Part shown: positions 1-7,877 of the stretch, piece by piece
Layout of the letters: every line of letters begins with the position of its first letter
Numbering within the stretch: the first letter of the stretch is position 1
Assembly: GCA_934464775.1 (NCBI GenBank)
Contig: CAKSKG010000017.1
Span: 1-50,776 of the forward strand
DNA: 50,776 nt
Direction: 5' to 3'
From: an uncultured Oscillospiraceae bacterium
GTDB lineage: Bacteria > Bacillota > Clostridia > Oscillospirales > Ruminococcaceae
The notes under the pieces: generated by a model
Database searches by the model: none
Told to the model about the DNA's origin: nothing
Seen by the model: the letters and a program-made list of their open reading frames with translations, nothing else
Position numbers and translations under genes: made by a program

Positions 1-105
1 CCCATTATAACACGAGTTGCTTTATGTGTCATTATTATTTTTTCGGGTGTTGCACTTATATTGTAAATCTATCAATAATATAAACCGAAAGGCAGGTAAA
101 AATAA

Positions 106-954
106 ATGAGTGAAGAATGCACACATGACTGCTCAAGCTGCTCATCCGACTGCTCAAGCAGAAAGACAGCAGCCCCCAAGAGCTTTATCGAAAAGCTGAA
201 TGAGCACAGCAAGGTAAAAAAGGTCATAGGCATAGTCAGCGGCAAGGGCGGCGTGGGAAAATCGCTGGTGACGGGACTTCTTGCTTCCGCATTTTCTGCA
301 AAGGGATACCGCACGGCAGTGCTTGATGCAGATATTACGGGTCCGTCTATCCCGAGAATGTTCGGCGTGAACGATCGTGCCGTATCCGTTCCCGAGGGTA
401 TCATTCCCTCAAAGACAAAGACGGGCATTGATATCATGTCCATTAACCTTATGCTTGAAAATCCCACAGACCCCGTTATCTGGAGAGGCCCTGTAATCGC
501 AGGCGTTGTAAAGCAGTTCTGGACAGATGTTTTCTGGGACGATATCGACTTTATGTTTGTTGATATGCCTCCGGGAACAGGCGATGTTCCTCTGACCGTT
601 TTTCAGTCTATTCCTCTGGACGGAATAATTATCGTTTCATCTCCCCAGGACCTTGTGGCAATGATCGTTGCAAAGGCTGTAAATATGGCGAATATGATGA
701 ATATTCCGATAGTGGGCGTTGTTGAGAATATGAGCTATGTTGAATGTCCCGACTGCGGAAAGCATATAAATCTTTACGGCGAGAGCCATATCGAGTCTAT
801 CGCTGCGGACAACGGCATAAAGCTGCTGGGCAGGATACCCATTAATCCCGAGATATCCTTCGCCTGCGACAACGGCAATATCGAAGATGTAAAGGGCAAT
901 TGGCTCAATGATGCAGTTGCGGCAGTTGAAGCGGCACCGTCACGCATTATCTGA
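106..954 (+). CDS. mrp: Mrp/NBP35-family iron-sulfur cluster carrier ATPase
   Basis: A 282-residue cytoplasmic P-loop ATPase of the Mrp/NBP35/ApbC family, which holds and passes on 4Fe-4S clusters. The deviant Walker A GKGGVGKS is at residues 46-53, the family core continues with DADITGPS and DMPPGTGD, and a CPDC pair near residue 218 is the usual cluster-binding CxxC. The N-terminus is unusual for a bacterial Mrp, with Cys 5, 9, 12 and 16 in a Ser-rich tail, reminiscent of the N-terminal ferredoxin-like cluster of NBP35 proteins. A GAAAGG/CAGG ribosome site precedes the ATG. It is followed by a strong bidirectional terminator and is probably monocistronic. Family assignment is firm; the client proteins are unknown. 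Confidence 0.95.
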   Translation: MSEECTHDCSSCSSDCSSRKTAAPKSFIEKLNEHSKVKKVIGIVSGKGGVGKSLVTGLLASAFSAKGYRTAVLDADITGPSIPRMFGVNDRAVSVPEGIIPSKTKTGIDIMSINLMLENPTDPVIWRGPVIAGVVKQFWTDVFWDDIDFMFVDMPPGTGDVPLTVFQSIPLDGIIIVSSPQDLVAMIVAKAVNMANMMNIPIVGVVENMSYVECPDCGKHINLYGESHIESIAADNGIKLLGRIPINPEISFACDNGNIEDVKGNWLNDAVAAVEAAPSRII

Positions 955-981
955 TCCCCCCGAAAAAATTTCATATGACCG

Positions 982-1026
982 AAAAACTCCCTGCGGTGCA
1001 TTTCATTGTACCGCAGGGAGTTTTTT
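982..1026. terminator. bidirectional terminator between mrp and the 1037-1603 gene
   Basis: Near-perfect inverted repeat with arms at 982-1000 and 1007-1025 (core ACTCCCTGCGG / CCGCAGGGAGT), flanked by A-run and T-run, so it can stop transcription from both convergent genes. Confidence 0.92.
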
Positions 1027-1036
1027 ACAGTGAATT

Positions 1037-1603
1037 TTACTTTTTCTTTTTGTACATTATCTGTGCGACATCGACCTCGGCGGAGGTGAGCTTGTAGGTC
1101 AGCGCAATGGTAAGCGGTTCGATAAGAATTATAAGAAGTATTCCTGCCATTCCGCCCCATGTGAGATTGCTCATTTTTATCTCCTCGGTAAAAAGATTTA
1201 CCCAAGGGACAAATTTAGCGTTAAGTATCACAAAATAATTGAAAGCGTAGTTCCCGAGCTGTGTATCTCCGAAAACTCCCAGCTTTGCAAGGAAAAGCAG
1301 GATATAGGTCACATATGAATATATCGGAACAAGCGCAGCGAGCTTATAGGCTCTGTTCTTGTCCTCGGTGACGCCGTGATATTTTATAAGATCACGGTCA
1401 CGCTTTGCGCAGTTGTATGCATAGTTGAAATAGAGTCCGTTGGTTATTACAAGAGCGGCTATTCCCACCAGCAGCTTCAGGAAAAGATAATTTTTTGTGA
1501 CGGCGATCATTACCGAACAGAACCAGAGGTTCATAATAAGTCCTGCCAAAAAATAGCCCCAGCCCTTTGCGGCTTCGGGCATAAGCGAATAACGGTTTTT
1601 CAT
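1037..1603 (-). CDS. multi-pass membrane protein of unknown function
   Basis: A 188-residue protein with about four hydrophobic segments: near residues 15-35, 40-60, 90-107 and 148-170. Charged loops (NCAKRDRDL) lie between them and the C-terminus is lysine-rich (MYKKKK). I do not recognise a family. The start is supported by an AAAGGA ribosome site 10 bases upstream and by a consensus promoter at 1674-1702. It is monocistronic and convergent with mrp. It could be a small transporter subunit or a polytopic envelope protein; the sequence gives no catalytic motif. Confidence 0.8.
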   Translation of the reverse strand: MKNRYSLMPEAAKGWGYFLAGLIMNLWFCSVMIAVTKNYLFLKLLVGIAALVITNGLYFNYAYNCAKRDRDLIKYHGVTEDKNRAYKLAALVPIYSYVTYILLFLAKLGVFGDTQLGNYAFNYFVILNAKFVPWVNLFTEEIKMSNLTWGGMAGILLIILIEPLTIALTYKLTSAEVDVAQIMYKKKK

Positions 1604-1673
1604 GTTTGTATTTTCCTTTCACGGCAGATTTTTCCCCGTAAACCTATAATCCTAATAATTATGTGTAATATTC

Positions 1674-1702
1674 ATTATAACATATGATCGGCAATAATTC
1701 AA
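1674..1702 (-). promoter_or_regulatory. promoter of the 1037-1603 gene
   Basis: On the minus strand TTGAAT (1697-1702), a 17-base spacer and TATAAT (1674-1679). Confidence 0.85.
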
Positions 1703-1747
1703 GAATTTTTCATTAATAATTGTGACAGACGTGGGATAATAACTATA

Positions 1748-1777
1748 CGGCATGATGTTTTGTAATGTATCATGCCG
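1748..1777 (+). other. leader stem-loop before the 1803 gene
   Basis: Perfect 9-base inverted repeat CGGCATGAT / ATCATGCCG with a 12-base loop, ending nine bases before the AAAGGAG ribosome site at 1786-1792. It is followed by A residues rather than T residues, so it is not a forward terminator; a mRNA-stabilising leader hairpin or an operator is possible. Confidence 0.6.
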
Positions 1778-1802
1778 AAAAAATGAAAGGAGATTTACAG
1801 AA

Positions 1803-2228
1803 ATGGATCAATCGGGCTTTCAGAATTCAATGTTCCAGACAGCGGCAATGGGCACGGAAGCGATAAAGCAGGTCATGCCTAAGGTCCATGACCCGGGGCT
1901 GCGGAACGAACTGGATAAGCAGATGAACAATTATCATAATGAATCAAATTCGATTGTTTCAAATATGAAAAAGCATGATGAGCAGCCGCAGCAGCTGCCT
2001 GCCTTTTCAAGGGTAATGTCCAAAATGGGGATAGCTCTTGATCTTGCTTTTGACAACAGTACGGGGCATATCGCCGAGATGATGATACAGGGAACAAATA
2101 TGGGGATCATCAAGCTGAACAAGTCCATGAATGCCGCTTCGGATATTACTCCCGAAACAAAGAAAATGGCGGACGAGATGCTGGACCGTGAGCAGAAATA
2201 TATCGACAGACTGAAAAGGTTCCTGTGA
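1803..2228 (+). CDS. small all-helical protein of unknown function
   Basis: A 141-residue, soluble, Met- and Gln-rich protein that should fold as a helical bundle: long amphipathic stretches cover residues 14-36, 38-56, 66-108 and 116-140. There is no signal peptide and there are no membrane segments. The ATG at 1803 is chosen because AAAGGAG lies 10 bases upstream; an in-frame ATG at 1752 lies ahead of the leader hairpin and has no ribosome site. The length, helix layout and His/Met content recall ferritin-like or spore-associated small proteins, but I see no metal-binding ExxH pattern to prove it. It is followed after one base by a 59-residue gene and the two look co-translated. Confidence 0.75.
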   Translation: MDQSGFQNSMFQTAAMGTEAIKQVMPKVHDPGLRNELDKQMNNYHNESNSIVSNMKKHDEQPQQLPAFSRVMSKMGIALDLAFDNSTGHIAEMMIQGTNMGIIKLNKSMNAASDITPETKKMADEMLDREQKYIDRLKRFL

Positions 2229-2229
2229 T

Positions 2230-2409
2230 ATGAAGATAGAAAAGAAAACCATAAGCGCCCCTGTCAGACAGATCGACGGCAGGATAACGGGAATGTTTTA
2301 TACGAATGTCATTACCGACAATAAGACGGTGAGTGACGGCAGTGTGATAAATGCAAAATCGGCAAATGCCGATGCGGCAAGAACTACGTCGGAAGAGATC
2401 AGACTGTAA
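2230..2409 (+). CDS. 59-residue protein, probable partner of the preceding gene
   Basis: A short gene starting one base after the stop of the helical protein gene, so translation is probably coupled; there is no separate gap for a promoter. The product begins MKIEKKTISAPVRQIDG and continues with an Ile/Val/Thr-rich central part (GMFYTNVITDN) and an Ala/Asn/Ser-rich tail. It is hydrophilic, with no signal peptide and no Cys. No family is recognised. A terminator follows five bases after its stop, which supports it as the true end of the transcript. Confidence 0.6.
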   Translation: MKIEKKTISAPVRQIDGRITGMFYTNVITDNKTVSDGSVINAKSANADAARTTSEEIRL

Positions 2410-2413
2410 GAAT

Positions 2414-2452
2414 AAAAAGGTACTGTATTGTTCTGCAATACAGTACCTTTTT
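2414..2452. terminator. bidirectional terminator
   Basis: Perfect 17-base inverted repeat (AAAAAGGTACTGTATTG and its complement, loop TTCTG), serving the plus-strand pair and the minus-strand nspC unit. Confidence 0.93.
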
Positions 2453-2467
2453 GCAAATATGCAGGTA

Positions 2468-3616
2468 TTATAATCTGCACTTGAAATCGTCATAGCCGAA
2501 GCTTTTCAGATGCTTCATGCCCGATAATGTGTTGCAGTAAATGTCGGGAAGATTGATTCCGTTGAAGGTGTTGTTCTTGCACATGGAGTAGATTGCCATG
2601 TCGCAGAAAACAAGCCTGTCGCCTGCATGAAGAGGCTCATCAAAGGAATAATCGCCGATAATGTCTCCCGCAAGGCAGGTCGCCGCACCGAGACGGTAGG
2701 TGTAGGGCTTTTCATTTGGCTTTCCCGAACCGATGATGTTGGGACGGTATGGCATTTCAAGAACATCGGGCATATGACACGCCGCCGATGCGTCGATTAT
2801 GGCAATGTCACAGCCGTTTTTCATTGTGTCCAGCACCTCCGCAACAAGGAAGCCTGCATTCAGCGCAACGGCTTCTCCGGGCTCCAGATACATCTGAACG
2901 CTGTACTTCTGCTGAACGTAGTCTATGATTCGGATAAGCCGCTCAACATCATAATCCTCACGGGTGATGTGATGTCCGCCGCCGAAATTCAGCCATTCCA
3001 TTCGGGAAAAATATTCTCCGAATTTTTCTTCCGCCGCATGAACTGTTCTTTCAAGAACGCCGCTGTCCTGCTCGCACATTGTATGGAAATGCAGTCCGCT
3101 GATGCCGTCAAGACAGTCGGGATCGAAATTGTCCCGTGTTGTGCCAAGACGTGAGCCTGTGAAGCAGGGATTGTATATGTCCGTTTCGATCTCCGAATAT
3201 TCGGGATTGAGACGTATGCCGCACTTTATGTCACGTCCCGAGGACTGCACCGCAGGCTTGAATTTTTTCCACTGTTCGCAGGAATTGAATACGATATGGT
3301 CGCATATGCGTGTGATCTCTTCAAAATCATCGGGGCGGTATGCAGGGGAGTAGACGTGAACTTCCTTTTCTCCCATGTATTCGTGTCCCAGACGTGCTTC
3401 GTTCACGCCGCTGGCAGTTGTTCCGTCGAGATATTTTGAGATGAGCGGATATGTTTCATACATCGAAAATGCTTTCTGTGCAAGAAGTATTTTACAGCCT
3501 GTGCGTCTGCGCACCGAATCGAGTATTTCAAGATTTTTCGTCAGCAGTCTTTCGTCGGTCACATAGCAAGGTGTTTTCAGTGTGCTTATGTCGAAAAGCT
3601 CAAAGGGAGTATTCAT
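2468..3616 (-). CDS. nspC: carboxynorspermidine/carboxyspermidine decarboxylase
   Basis: A 382-residue PLP enzyme of the alanine-racemase-fold (fold III) decarboxylases. It makes norspermidine or spermidine from the carboxy-precursor in the cytoplasm. The PLP lysine is K48 in KILLAQKAFS. Other family signatures are LHFHTMCEQD, the glycine-rich GGGHHITRED, EPGEAVALNAG and the late FCDMAIYSMCKNNTFNG motif. Length is normal for NspC (about 370-380). It is the last gene of a lacI-ynzC-nspC unit on the minus strand, 29 bases after the ynzC-like gene, and ends at a strong terminator. The partner carboxynorspermidine dehydrogenase is not in this window, which is unusual because the two are often adjacent. 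Confidence 0.93.
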   Translation of the reverse strand: MNTPFELFDISTLKTPCYVTDERLLTKNLEILDSVRRRTGCKILLAQKAFSMYETYPLISKYLDGTTASGVNEARLGHEYMGEKEVHVYSPAYRPDDFEEITRICDHIVFNSCEQWKKFKPAVQSSGRDIKCGIRLNPEYSEIETDIYNPCFTGSRLGTTRDNFDPDCLDGISGLHFHTMCEQDSGVLERTVHAAEEKFGEYFSRMEWLNFGGGHHITREDYDVERLIRIIDYVQQKYSVQMYLEPGEAVALNAGFLVAEVLDTMKNGCDIAIIDASAACHMPDVLEMPYRPNIIGSGKPNEKPYTYRLGAATCLAGDIIGDYSFDEPLHAGDRLVFCDMAIYSMCKNNTFNGINLPDIYCNTLSGMKHLKSFGYDDFKCRL

Positions 3617-3645
3617 GTTTTTTCTCCTTTTTCGGAACAGGTTTA

Positions 3646-3843
3646 TCAGAACAGATCCTGACGCTCATTGCCCGGATCAACAACTTCGATGTTGTCCAGC
3701 TGGCTTTTCAGATTGCGTCTTACGCCCTCACGGAATTCATCGCGGAGAGCCTGCTGCTCCTGCTTTTCCTCTTCCGTAAGACCCTCGGGAGTGCGTGATT
3801 TGCGTGCAAGCTCGTTTATGCGGTCTATTTTTACTTTATCCAT
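3646..3843 (-). CDS. DUF896/YnzC family small protein
   Basis: A 65-residue, highly charged helical protein that matches the DUF896 family: the N-terminal INELARKSRTPEGLTEEEKQ pattern, then LRDEFREGVRRNLKSQL and an acidic tail. The family is widespread in Firmicutes (B. subtilis YnzC, YneA-locus neighbour) and its biochemical role is not settled. The gene lies between lacI (16 bases upstream) and nspC (29 bases downstream), so it is probably transcribed with them. No membrane segment or signal peptide. Confidence 0.93.
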   Translation of the reverse strand: MDKVKIDRINELARKSRTPEGLTEEEKQEQQALRDEFREGVRRNLKSQLDNIEVVDPGNERQDLF

Positions 3844-3859
3844 TGCGTAACCATTCCTT

Positions 3860-4867
3860 TCAGTTGTCGAGTGTGAGAACGGCAGATTCTCTCGGGATTA
3901 TCGTATGAGGCAGCTTGATGTGACCGTGATTGTCGCCCTCGGCGGTCATGTTTTCAAGCAGCATTTTCATTACCGTGAAGCCCATGTCATAGCCGGGCTG
4001 GGCAACGGTGGTTATCTCGGGAATGTACATACGGCTGATGCTGGTGTTGTCGAAGCCGATTATATCAAGATCGGTGCCGACCTTTACGCCGTCATTTATT
4101 GCAGCCTTTGCGGCACCTACCGCAAGTATATCGGAGATGCAGAAAATAGCTGTGGGCGGATCCTCCAGTGCGGACAGAGCCTTGTAGCCCGCAGCGCCGT
4201 CCTCGTATTCATACTCGCCGTGATATATGAGCTTTTCATCAAACTCAATGCCGTATTTTTTCAGAGCGGCACGGAAACCGTTTTCACGATCTTTGCAGGA
4301 CGGGATATCCGCATTTGCAGCAGATATCATTCCGATCCTTTTATGCCCCTTTTTCAGCAAAGCCTCCGCTGCGTCAAAGCCACCCTTTTCATCGTCGATA
4401 GTGACGGTAAGCACATTTGCGTTTTCAACACGTTCGCAGCAGAGTGCAATATGATATTTTGAGTTGAGATCATTCAGCGTGGCTGCATCGAGACGTGTTC
4501 CGAGAAGTATCGCAGCGTCAACGGTGCGGTTGAAAAGCATTTCAAGCAGGCGCATTTCCGTTGCAAGATTGCTGTTTGACGTACTGACGAGAACATCGTA
4601 ATTGGGAGCGGCCGAATCCTGCATTCCTTTAAGTATGTTGCTGTAAAAGGTCTGCTCGATCGACGGGATCACCGCCAGAATTTTGTTTGTTTCACATTTG
4701 CGGAGATTTCGTCCAAGAAAATTCGGACGGTAACCCAGTGCCTTTATCGTTTCGTTTACCTGATCGGCGGTCGCTTCGGAAACGGAAGCACTGTTGTTAA
4801 GCACTCGTGAAACTGTTGCCACCGATACCCCTGCGGCACGTGCAACGTCTTTTATGGTGACATTCAT
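3860..4867 (-). CDS. LacI-family transcriptional regulator
   Basis: A 335-residue DNA-binding repressor. The LacI helix-turn-helix fills residues 1-25 (TIKDVARAAGVSVATVSRVLN) and the hinge helix follows (GYRPNFLGRNLR). Residues 60-335 form the periplasmic-binding-protein-like effector domain with the family landmarks CCERV, DDEKGGFDAAEALL, IFCISDILAVGAAKA, IIGFDNTSISR and TTVAQPGYDMG. Its ligand is probably a sugar or nucleoside. It heads the lacI-ynzC-nspC unit from its own promoter at 4905-4933. Whether it regulates this unit or acts elsewhere cannot be told from sequence; AACGTT-type operators typical of the family occur at 45884-45927. Confidence 0.95.
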   Translation of the reverse strand: MNVTIKDVARAAGVSVATVSRVLNNSASVSEATADQVNETIKALGYRPNFLGRNLRKCETNKILAVIPSIEQTFYSNILKGMQDSAAPNYDVLVSTSNSNLATEMRLLEMLFNRTVDAAILLGTRLDAATLNDLNSKYHIALCCERVENANVLTVTIDDEKGGFDAAEALLKKGHKRIGMISAANADIPSCKDRENGFRAALKKYGIEFDEKLIYHGEYEYEDGAAGYKALSALEDPPTAIFCISDILAVGAAKAAINDGVKVGTDLDIIGFDNTSISRMYIPEITTVAQPGYDMGFTVMKMLLENMTAEGDNHGHIKLPHTIIPRESAVLTLDN

Positions 4868-4904
4868 AAGAATAATTACTCCATATCTTTATATAATAGT
4901 ATCT

Positions 4905-4933
4905 ATTTTAACATATATTTACTTAAAATTCAA
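4905..4933 (-). promoter_or_regulatory. promoter of lacI-ynzC-nspC
   Basis: Minus strand TTGAAT (4928-4933), 17 bases, TAAAAT (4905-4910). A TTCAACGTTA stretch next to the -35 box partly resembles a LacI-type half operator. Confidence 0.75.
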
Positions 4934-4981
4934 CGTTATTTTTAACGAATATTAATGCGGTTATTTGTATCGGCAGGGCTG

Positions 4982-5470
4982 TCAGAGTATCTTTTCGTCC
5001 TTTGAGAGCGGACGCTGCTCGGCTTCCCATTTTGCACGGCGCTTTGCATCACGCTTTGCTTCCTGATAGGGTGAGAAGAAGTTTGTAATAACGATTACAA
5101 AAATAAGCACGGTAACAGCGATGGCAGGGTATATCCTTGCGATAAGCGGTTCAACGTTTTCCTTGGGGATCTTTTCGTGGGGGATAGCGGACAGCACGGA
5201 AATGGCATAAATATAGCCTGCGCTTCCGATGATGTCAAGTATTGCAGGGATTATCATTCGTCCCTTTCCGAGAGTACAGACCGAAGCCGTAAGGAATACA
5301 GCGGAAACGAACAGACCTATTCCCGCATTCTGATAATTGTTCATGTACAGTCCCGCTCCGCCGAGTCCGTTGAGGAAAAGGCAGCATATAATATCGGCAA
5401 TGACCGTGACCGCAAACAGCACACGCCATACTATTTTGTATTTTTTGTTTTCTCCGTTTATCTTAAACAC
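4982..5470 (-). CDS. four-helix membrane protein of unknown function
   Basis: A 162-residue integral membrane protein with hydrophobic segments near residues 13-33, 45-66, 72-92 and 113-133, followed by a charged C-terminal tail (EAKRDAKRRAKWEAEQRPLSKDEKIL). The start is a GTG placed two bases after AAAGG, a tight spacing, but no other start would keep the first membrane segment whole. It has its own consensus promoter 27 bases upstream of the start and is divergent from prmA. No recognised family and no enzymatic motif. Confidence 0.8.
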   Translation of the reverse strand: MFKINGENKKYKIVWRVLFAVTVIADIICCLFLNGLGGAGLYMNNYQNAGIGLFVSAVFLTASVCTLGKGRMIIPAILDIIGSAGYIYAISVLSAIPHEKIPKENVEPLIARIYPAIAVTVLIFVIVITNFFSPYQEAKRDAKRRAKWEAEQRPLSKDEKIL

Positions 5471-5496
5471 AGCCTTTCATAATACAGTATAAAAAT

Positions 5497-5525
5497 ATTA
5501 TACTATATATAATTTTATTTTTCAA
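5497..5525 (-). promoter_or_regulatory. promoter of the 4982-5470 gene
   Basis: Minus strand TTGAAA (5520-5525), 17 bases, TATAAT (5497-5502). Its -35 lies 40 bases from the divergent prmA -35. Confidence 0.88.
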
Positions 5526-5565
5526 TAGCATGAAATAAAATATGATAAATTTTTCACAAAACCTC

Positions 5566-5594
5566 TTGAAACTTTTTCCGAAAAATGATATAAT
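5566..5594 (+). promoter_or_regulatory. promoter of the prmA-parEC unit
   Basis: TTGAAA (5566-5571), 17 bases, TATAAT (5589-5594). The first ATG with a proper ribosome site is 87 bases downstream. Confidence 0.9.
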
Positions 5595-5680
5595 AAATTT
5601 ATATGTCAAATTTGCGCTCCGAAAATGAACGTTTTCGGTGTGCTGTCTATATGATTGAAACAGAAAGGAAGTACACCCTT

Positions 5681-6652
5681 ATGAACTGGATAGAAACCAA
5701 TGTTTATACCACAACCGAGGGCATTGACCCCGTATGCGGCTGTCTGCTTGGAGTGGGTATCACAGGCTTTGCGATACGTGATGCAAAGGATTTTGAAGAT
5801 TTTCTCAATGACAAAACAGGCAACTGGGATTATATCGACGATGATCTTATGAACCTTAAAAACTGCGAGACCTGCGTTACCGTTTATCTTGCGGACAACA
5901 GCCAGGGAGCGGATATGCTTGCGGCGCTCAGAGATGAGATGAAGCGCCTGAAGGAAAGAGACACCGACAATAAATTCGGACGTCTTGAAGTGGAGCTTTC
6001 CAATATCCGTGAGGAGGACTGGGCAAATAACTGGAAGCAGTATTTCAAACCCCTTACGGTAGGCGAAAAGCTGCTTATCAAGCCCTCATGGGAGGAAGCG
6101 GACAGTTCCGACGGACGTACCGTGCTTGAAATAGATCCTGCATCAAGCTTCGGAACAGGTCAGCACAATACGACCCAGCTCTGCCTTGAGCTTACGGAAA
6201 AATATCTGAACAAGGGCGACCGTCAGCTGGATATCGGCTGCGGAAGCGGCATTCTTTCAATTGCGGGAATACTTTTGGGCGCAAAGGAAGCCTGCGCTGT
6301 TGATATCGACAGCAACAGCGTCCGCATCGCAGCGGAAAATGCGGAGAAGAATCATATCTCCTCCGATATTTATACCACCTACTGCGGCAATATCATCGGA
6401 GATACGGAGCTTCGCAAAAAGATCGGCAGAAACGGAAGATATCAGCTGCTTACGGCAAATATCGTTGCGGACGTGCTTATAGCAATGGCTCCGCTTTTTA
6501 AGGATTTCCTCGTTGAAAACGGCGTACTTATCATTTCGGGAATAATCATTGAGCGCTGTCAAGAGGTGCTTGACGCCATGAAGGCACAGGGTTATACTCA
6601 GCTGGAGATAAAGGAAAGCAGCGGCTGGGCGGCAGCGGCGTTCAGAGTCTGA
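5681..6652 (+). CDS. prmA: ribosomal protein L11 methyltransferase
   Basis: A 323-residue SAM-dependent methyltransferase that trimethylates ribosomal protein L11 in the cytosol. An N-terminal alpha/beta recognition domain (residues 1-130) includes the family motif EEDWANNWKQYFKP. The Rossmann methyltransferase domain follows with IDPASSFGTGQHNTT, LDIGCGSGILSI and TANIVADVLIAMAP (the usual NI-A-DVL catalytic stretch). The ATG at 5681 is selected because AGAAAGGAAG ends nine bases upstream and the protein then starts like other PrmA proteins (MNWIETNVYTT); an ATG 78 bases earlier overlaps the early leader. It is the first gene of a plus-strand run with a propeller-like protein and topoisomerase IV. 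Confidence 0.95.
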   Translation: MNWIETNVYTTTEGIDPVCGCLLGVGITGFAIRDAKDFEDFLNDKTGNWDYIDDDLMNLKNCETCVTVYLADNSQGADMLAALRDEMKRLKERDTDNKFGRLEVELSNIREEDWANNWKQYFKPLTVGEKLLIKPSWEEADSSDGRTVLEIDPASSFGTGQHNTTQLCLELTEKYLNKGDRQLDIGCGSGILSIAGILLGAKEACAVDIDSNSVRIAAENAEKNHISSDIYTTYCGNIIGDTELRKKIGRNGRYQLLTANIVADVLIAMAPLFKDFLVENGVLIISGIIIERCQEVLDAMKAQGYTQLEIKESSGWAAAAFRV

Positions 6653-6698
6653 TATTATCGGCAGTTCGTCAATAACATGATATTTTGGGGGACGTTTT

Positions 6699-7856
6699 AT
6701 GGCAGGCATCGCATTTGTATCACAGAACAGGATATATTTTCTTGACGGCGGCAGGATCACTGAAATACCCTGCGGACGTCTTGAAAAATACAGGGAAGCT
6801 CTTGCGGGGATACGCCGCAGGACTGAATGGAAAACCACGGGCACAGGCGCAAAGTTCATGGGGCAGACAGGAATGCCTGCCGACGATGAAAGCAATATTT
6901 ATGCTCAGATAGGCGGCATAGCCTGCTATGACGGCAGGCTGGTCTACGGAATAAGACTGGACGAATCGGGCAGTATATACATACGCAGTCTTGACCCCTC
7001 CGATACGGACGAAAACCTTGTTGTATCGGGAAAGGAAATATTTCCCGGAAGAATGAGCTGTCTTGATAATATCCTTGCGGTGTCCTGCGGAGCAAATGAG
7101 CTGGAAATGCATATCTCGGCGTATGAACTGCCCTCATCGGTGTGCCGTGAATATACCGACGGCGACAGCATCGAAGAGGCTCCTTCCTTTGACGGAAAGA
7201 ACAGGATATATTTTTCCACGGCAGGCTATGCGAGAGACGGTGCAGGCAGGATAGCCGCAGTCCAGAACAAGAGTATCGTATGTCTTGATACGGCAAAATG
7301 CGTTATGGATGAGGTGATCTCCGATGAAAAGTATGATTATCTTTATCCCAAATCCGACGGCTGCGGCGGACTGTATGCCGTGCGCAGGACCGCAGGCGGA
7401 GAAAGAACGGGAGACGGCGGAAATATTCTGCTGGATATAATAAAGCTGCCTTATCGGCTGATAAAGGCGCTGGCAGGACTGCTCAATATGTTCTCCATAA
7501 TTTTTGGCGGAGAATCGCTGAAAAGCGGCGGAAAATCCGATGCAAAAGCCAAGCAGCAGGACCGAAAGCAGCTGTTTATTGACGGGAATATCGTCAATGC
7601 GGAAAAGAATATGCAGGAGGCTCAGCGCAGAGGGGAGAAATACCCGGGCATAATGCCTCAAAGCAGCGTGCTTGTACATATCGGTTCCGACGGTAAAGAG
7701 GATATCATTCTCAGGGGAGTGCTGGATTATACTCTTCTTGCCGACGGGAATCTTGCCGTTTCAAACGGCAGCCATATCATGATCTGCGGCATTGACGGCA
7801 GTGAAATATCTGCGGTAAAGGCGGACAGAGCCGTCTGCCTTACCGAAATAATATAA
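6699..7856 (+). CDS. propeller-like repeat protein of unknown function
   Basis: A 385-residue protein with no recognised family. It reads as a series of short beta-strand units, each giving a value and then a turn: RIYFLDGGRI, GRLVYGIRLDESGSIYIRSLD, NRIYFSTAG, GGLYAVRR, LLADGNLAVSNGSHIMICGIDGSE. This looks like a WD40/TolB-type beta-propeller. Near residues 248-270 a hydrophobic or amphipathic insert (LLDIIKLPYRLIKALAGLLN) interrupts the repeats and is followed by a Lys/Gln-rich linker; it could dip into the membrane. There is no signal peptide. A GGGGGA ribosome site precedes the ATG. It lies 46 bases after prmA and 21 before the parE start, so it is likely co-transcribed. Confidence 0.78.
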   Translation: MAGIAFVSQNRIYFLDGGRITEIPCGRLEKYREALAGIRRRTEWKTTGTGAKFMGQTGMPADDESNIYAQIGGIACYDGRLVYGIRLDESGSIYIRSLDPSDTDENLVVSGKEIFPGRMSCLDNILAVSCGANELEMHISAYELPSSVCREYTDGDSIEEAPSFDGKNRIYFSTAGYARDGAGRIAAVQNKSIVCLDTAKCVMDEVISDEKYDYLYPKSDGCGGLYAVRRTAGGERTGDGGNILLDIIKLPYRLIKALAGLLNMFSIIFGGESLKSGGKSDAKAKQQDRKQLFIDGNIVNAEKNMQEAQRRGEKYPGIMPQSSVLVHIGSDGKEDIILRGVLDYTLLADGNLAVSNGSHIMICGIDGSEISAVKADRAVCLTEII

Positions 7857-7877
7857 ATTAATATAAAGGTGAAAGAA

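Noticed and set aside
1..105. Promoter for mrp
   Set aside because: TTGCAC at 50-55 with AATAAT at an 18-base distance is too weak to list as a feature.
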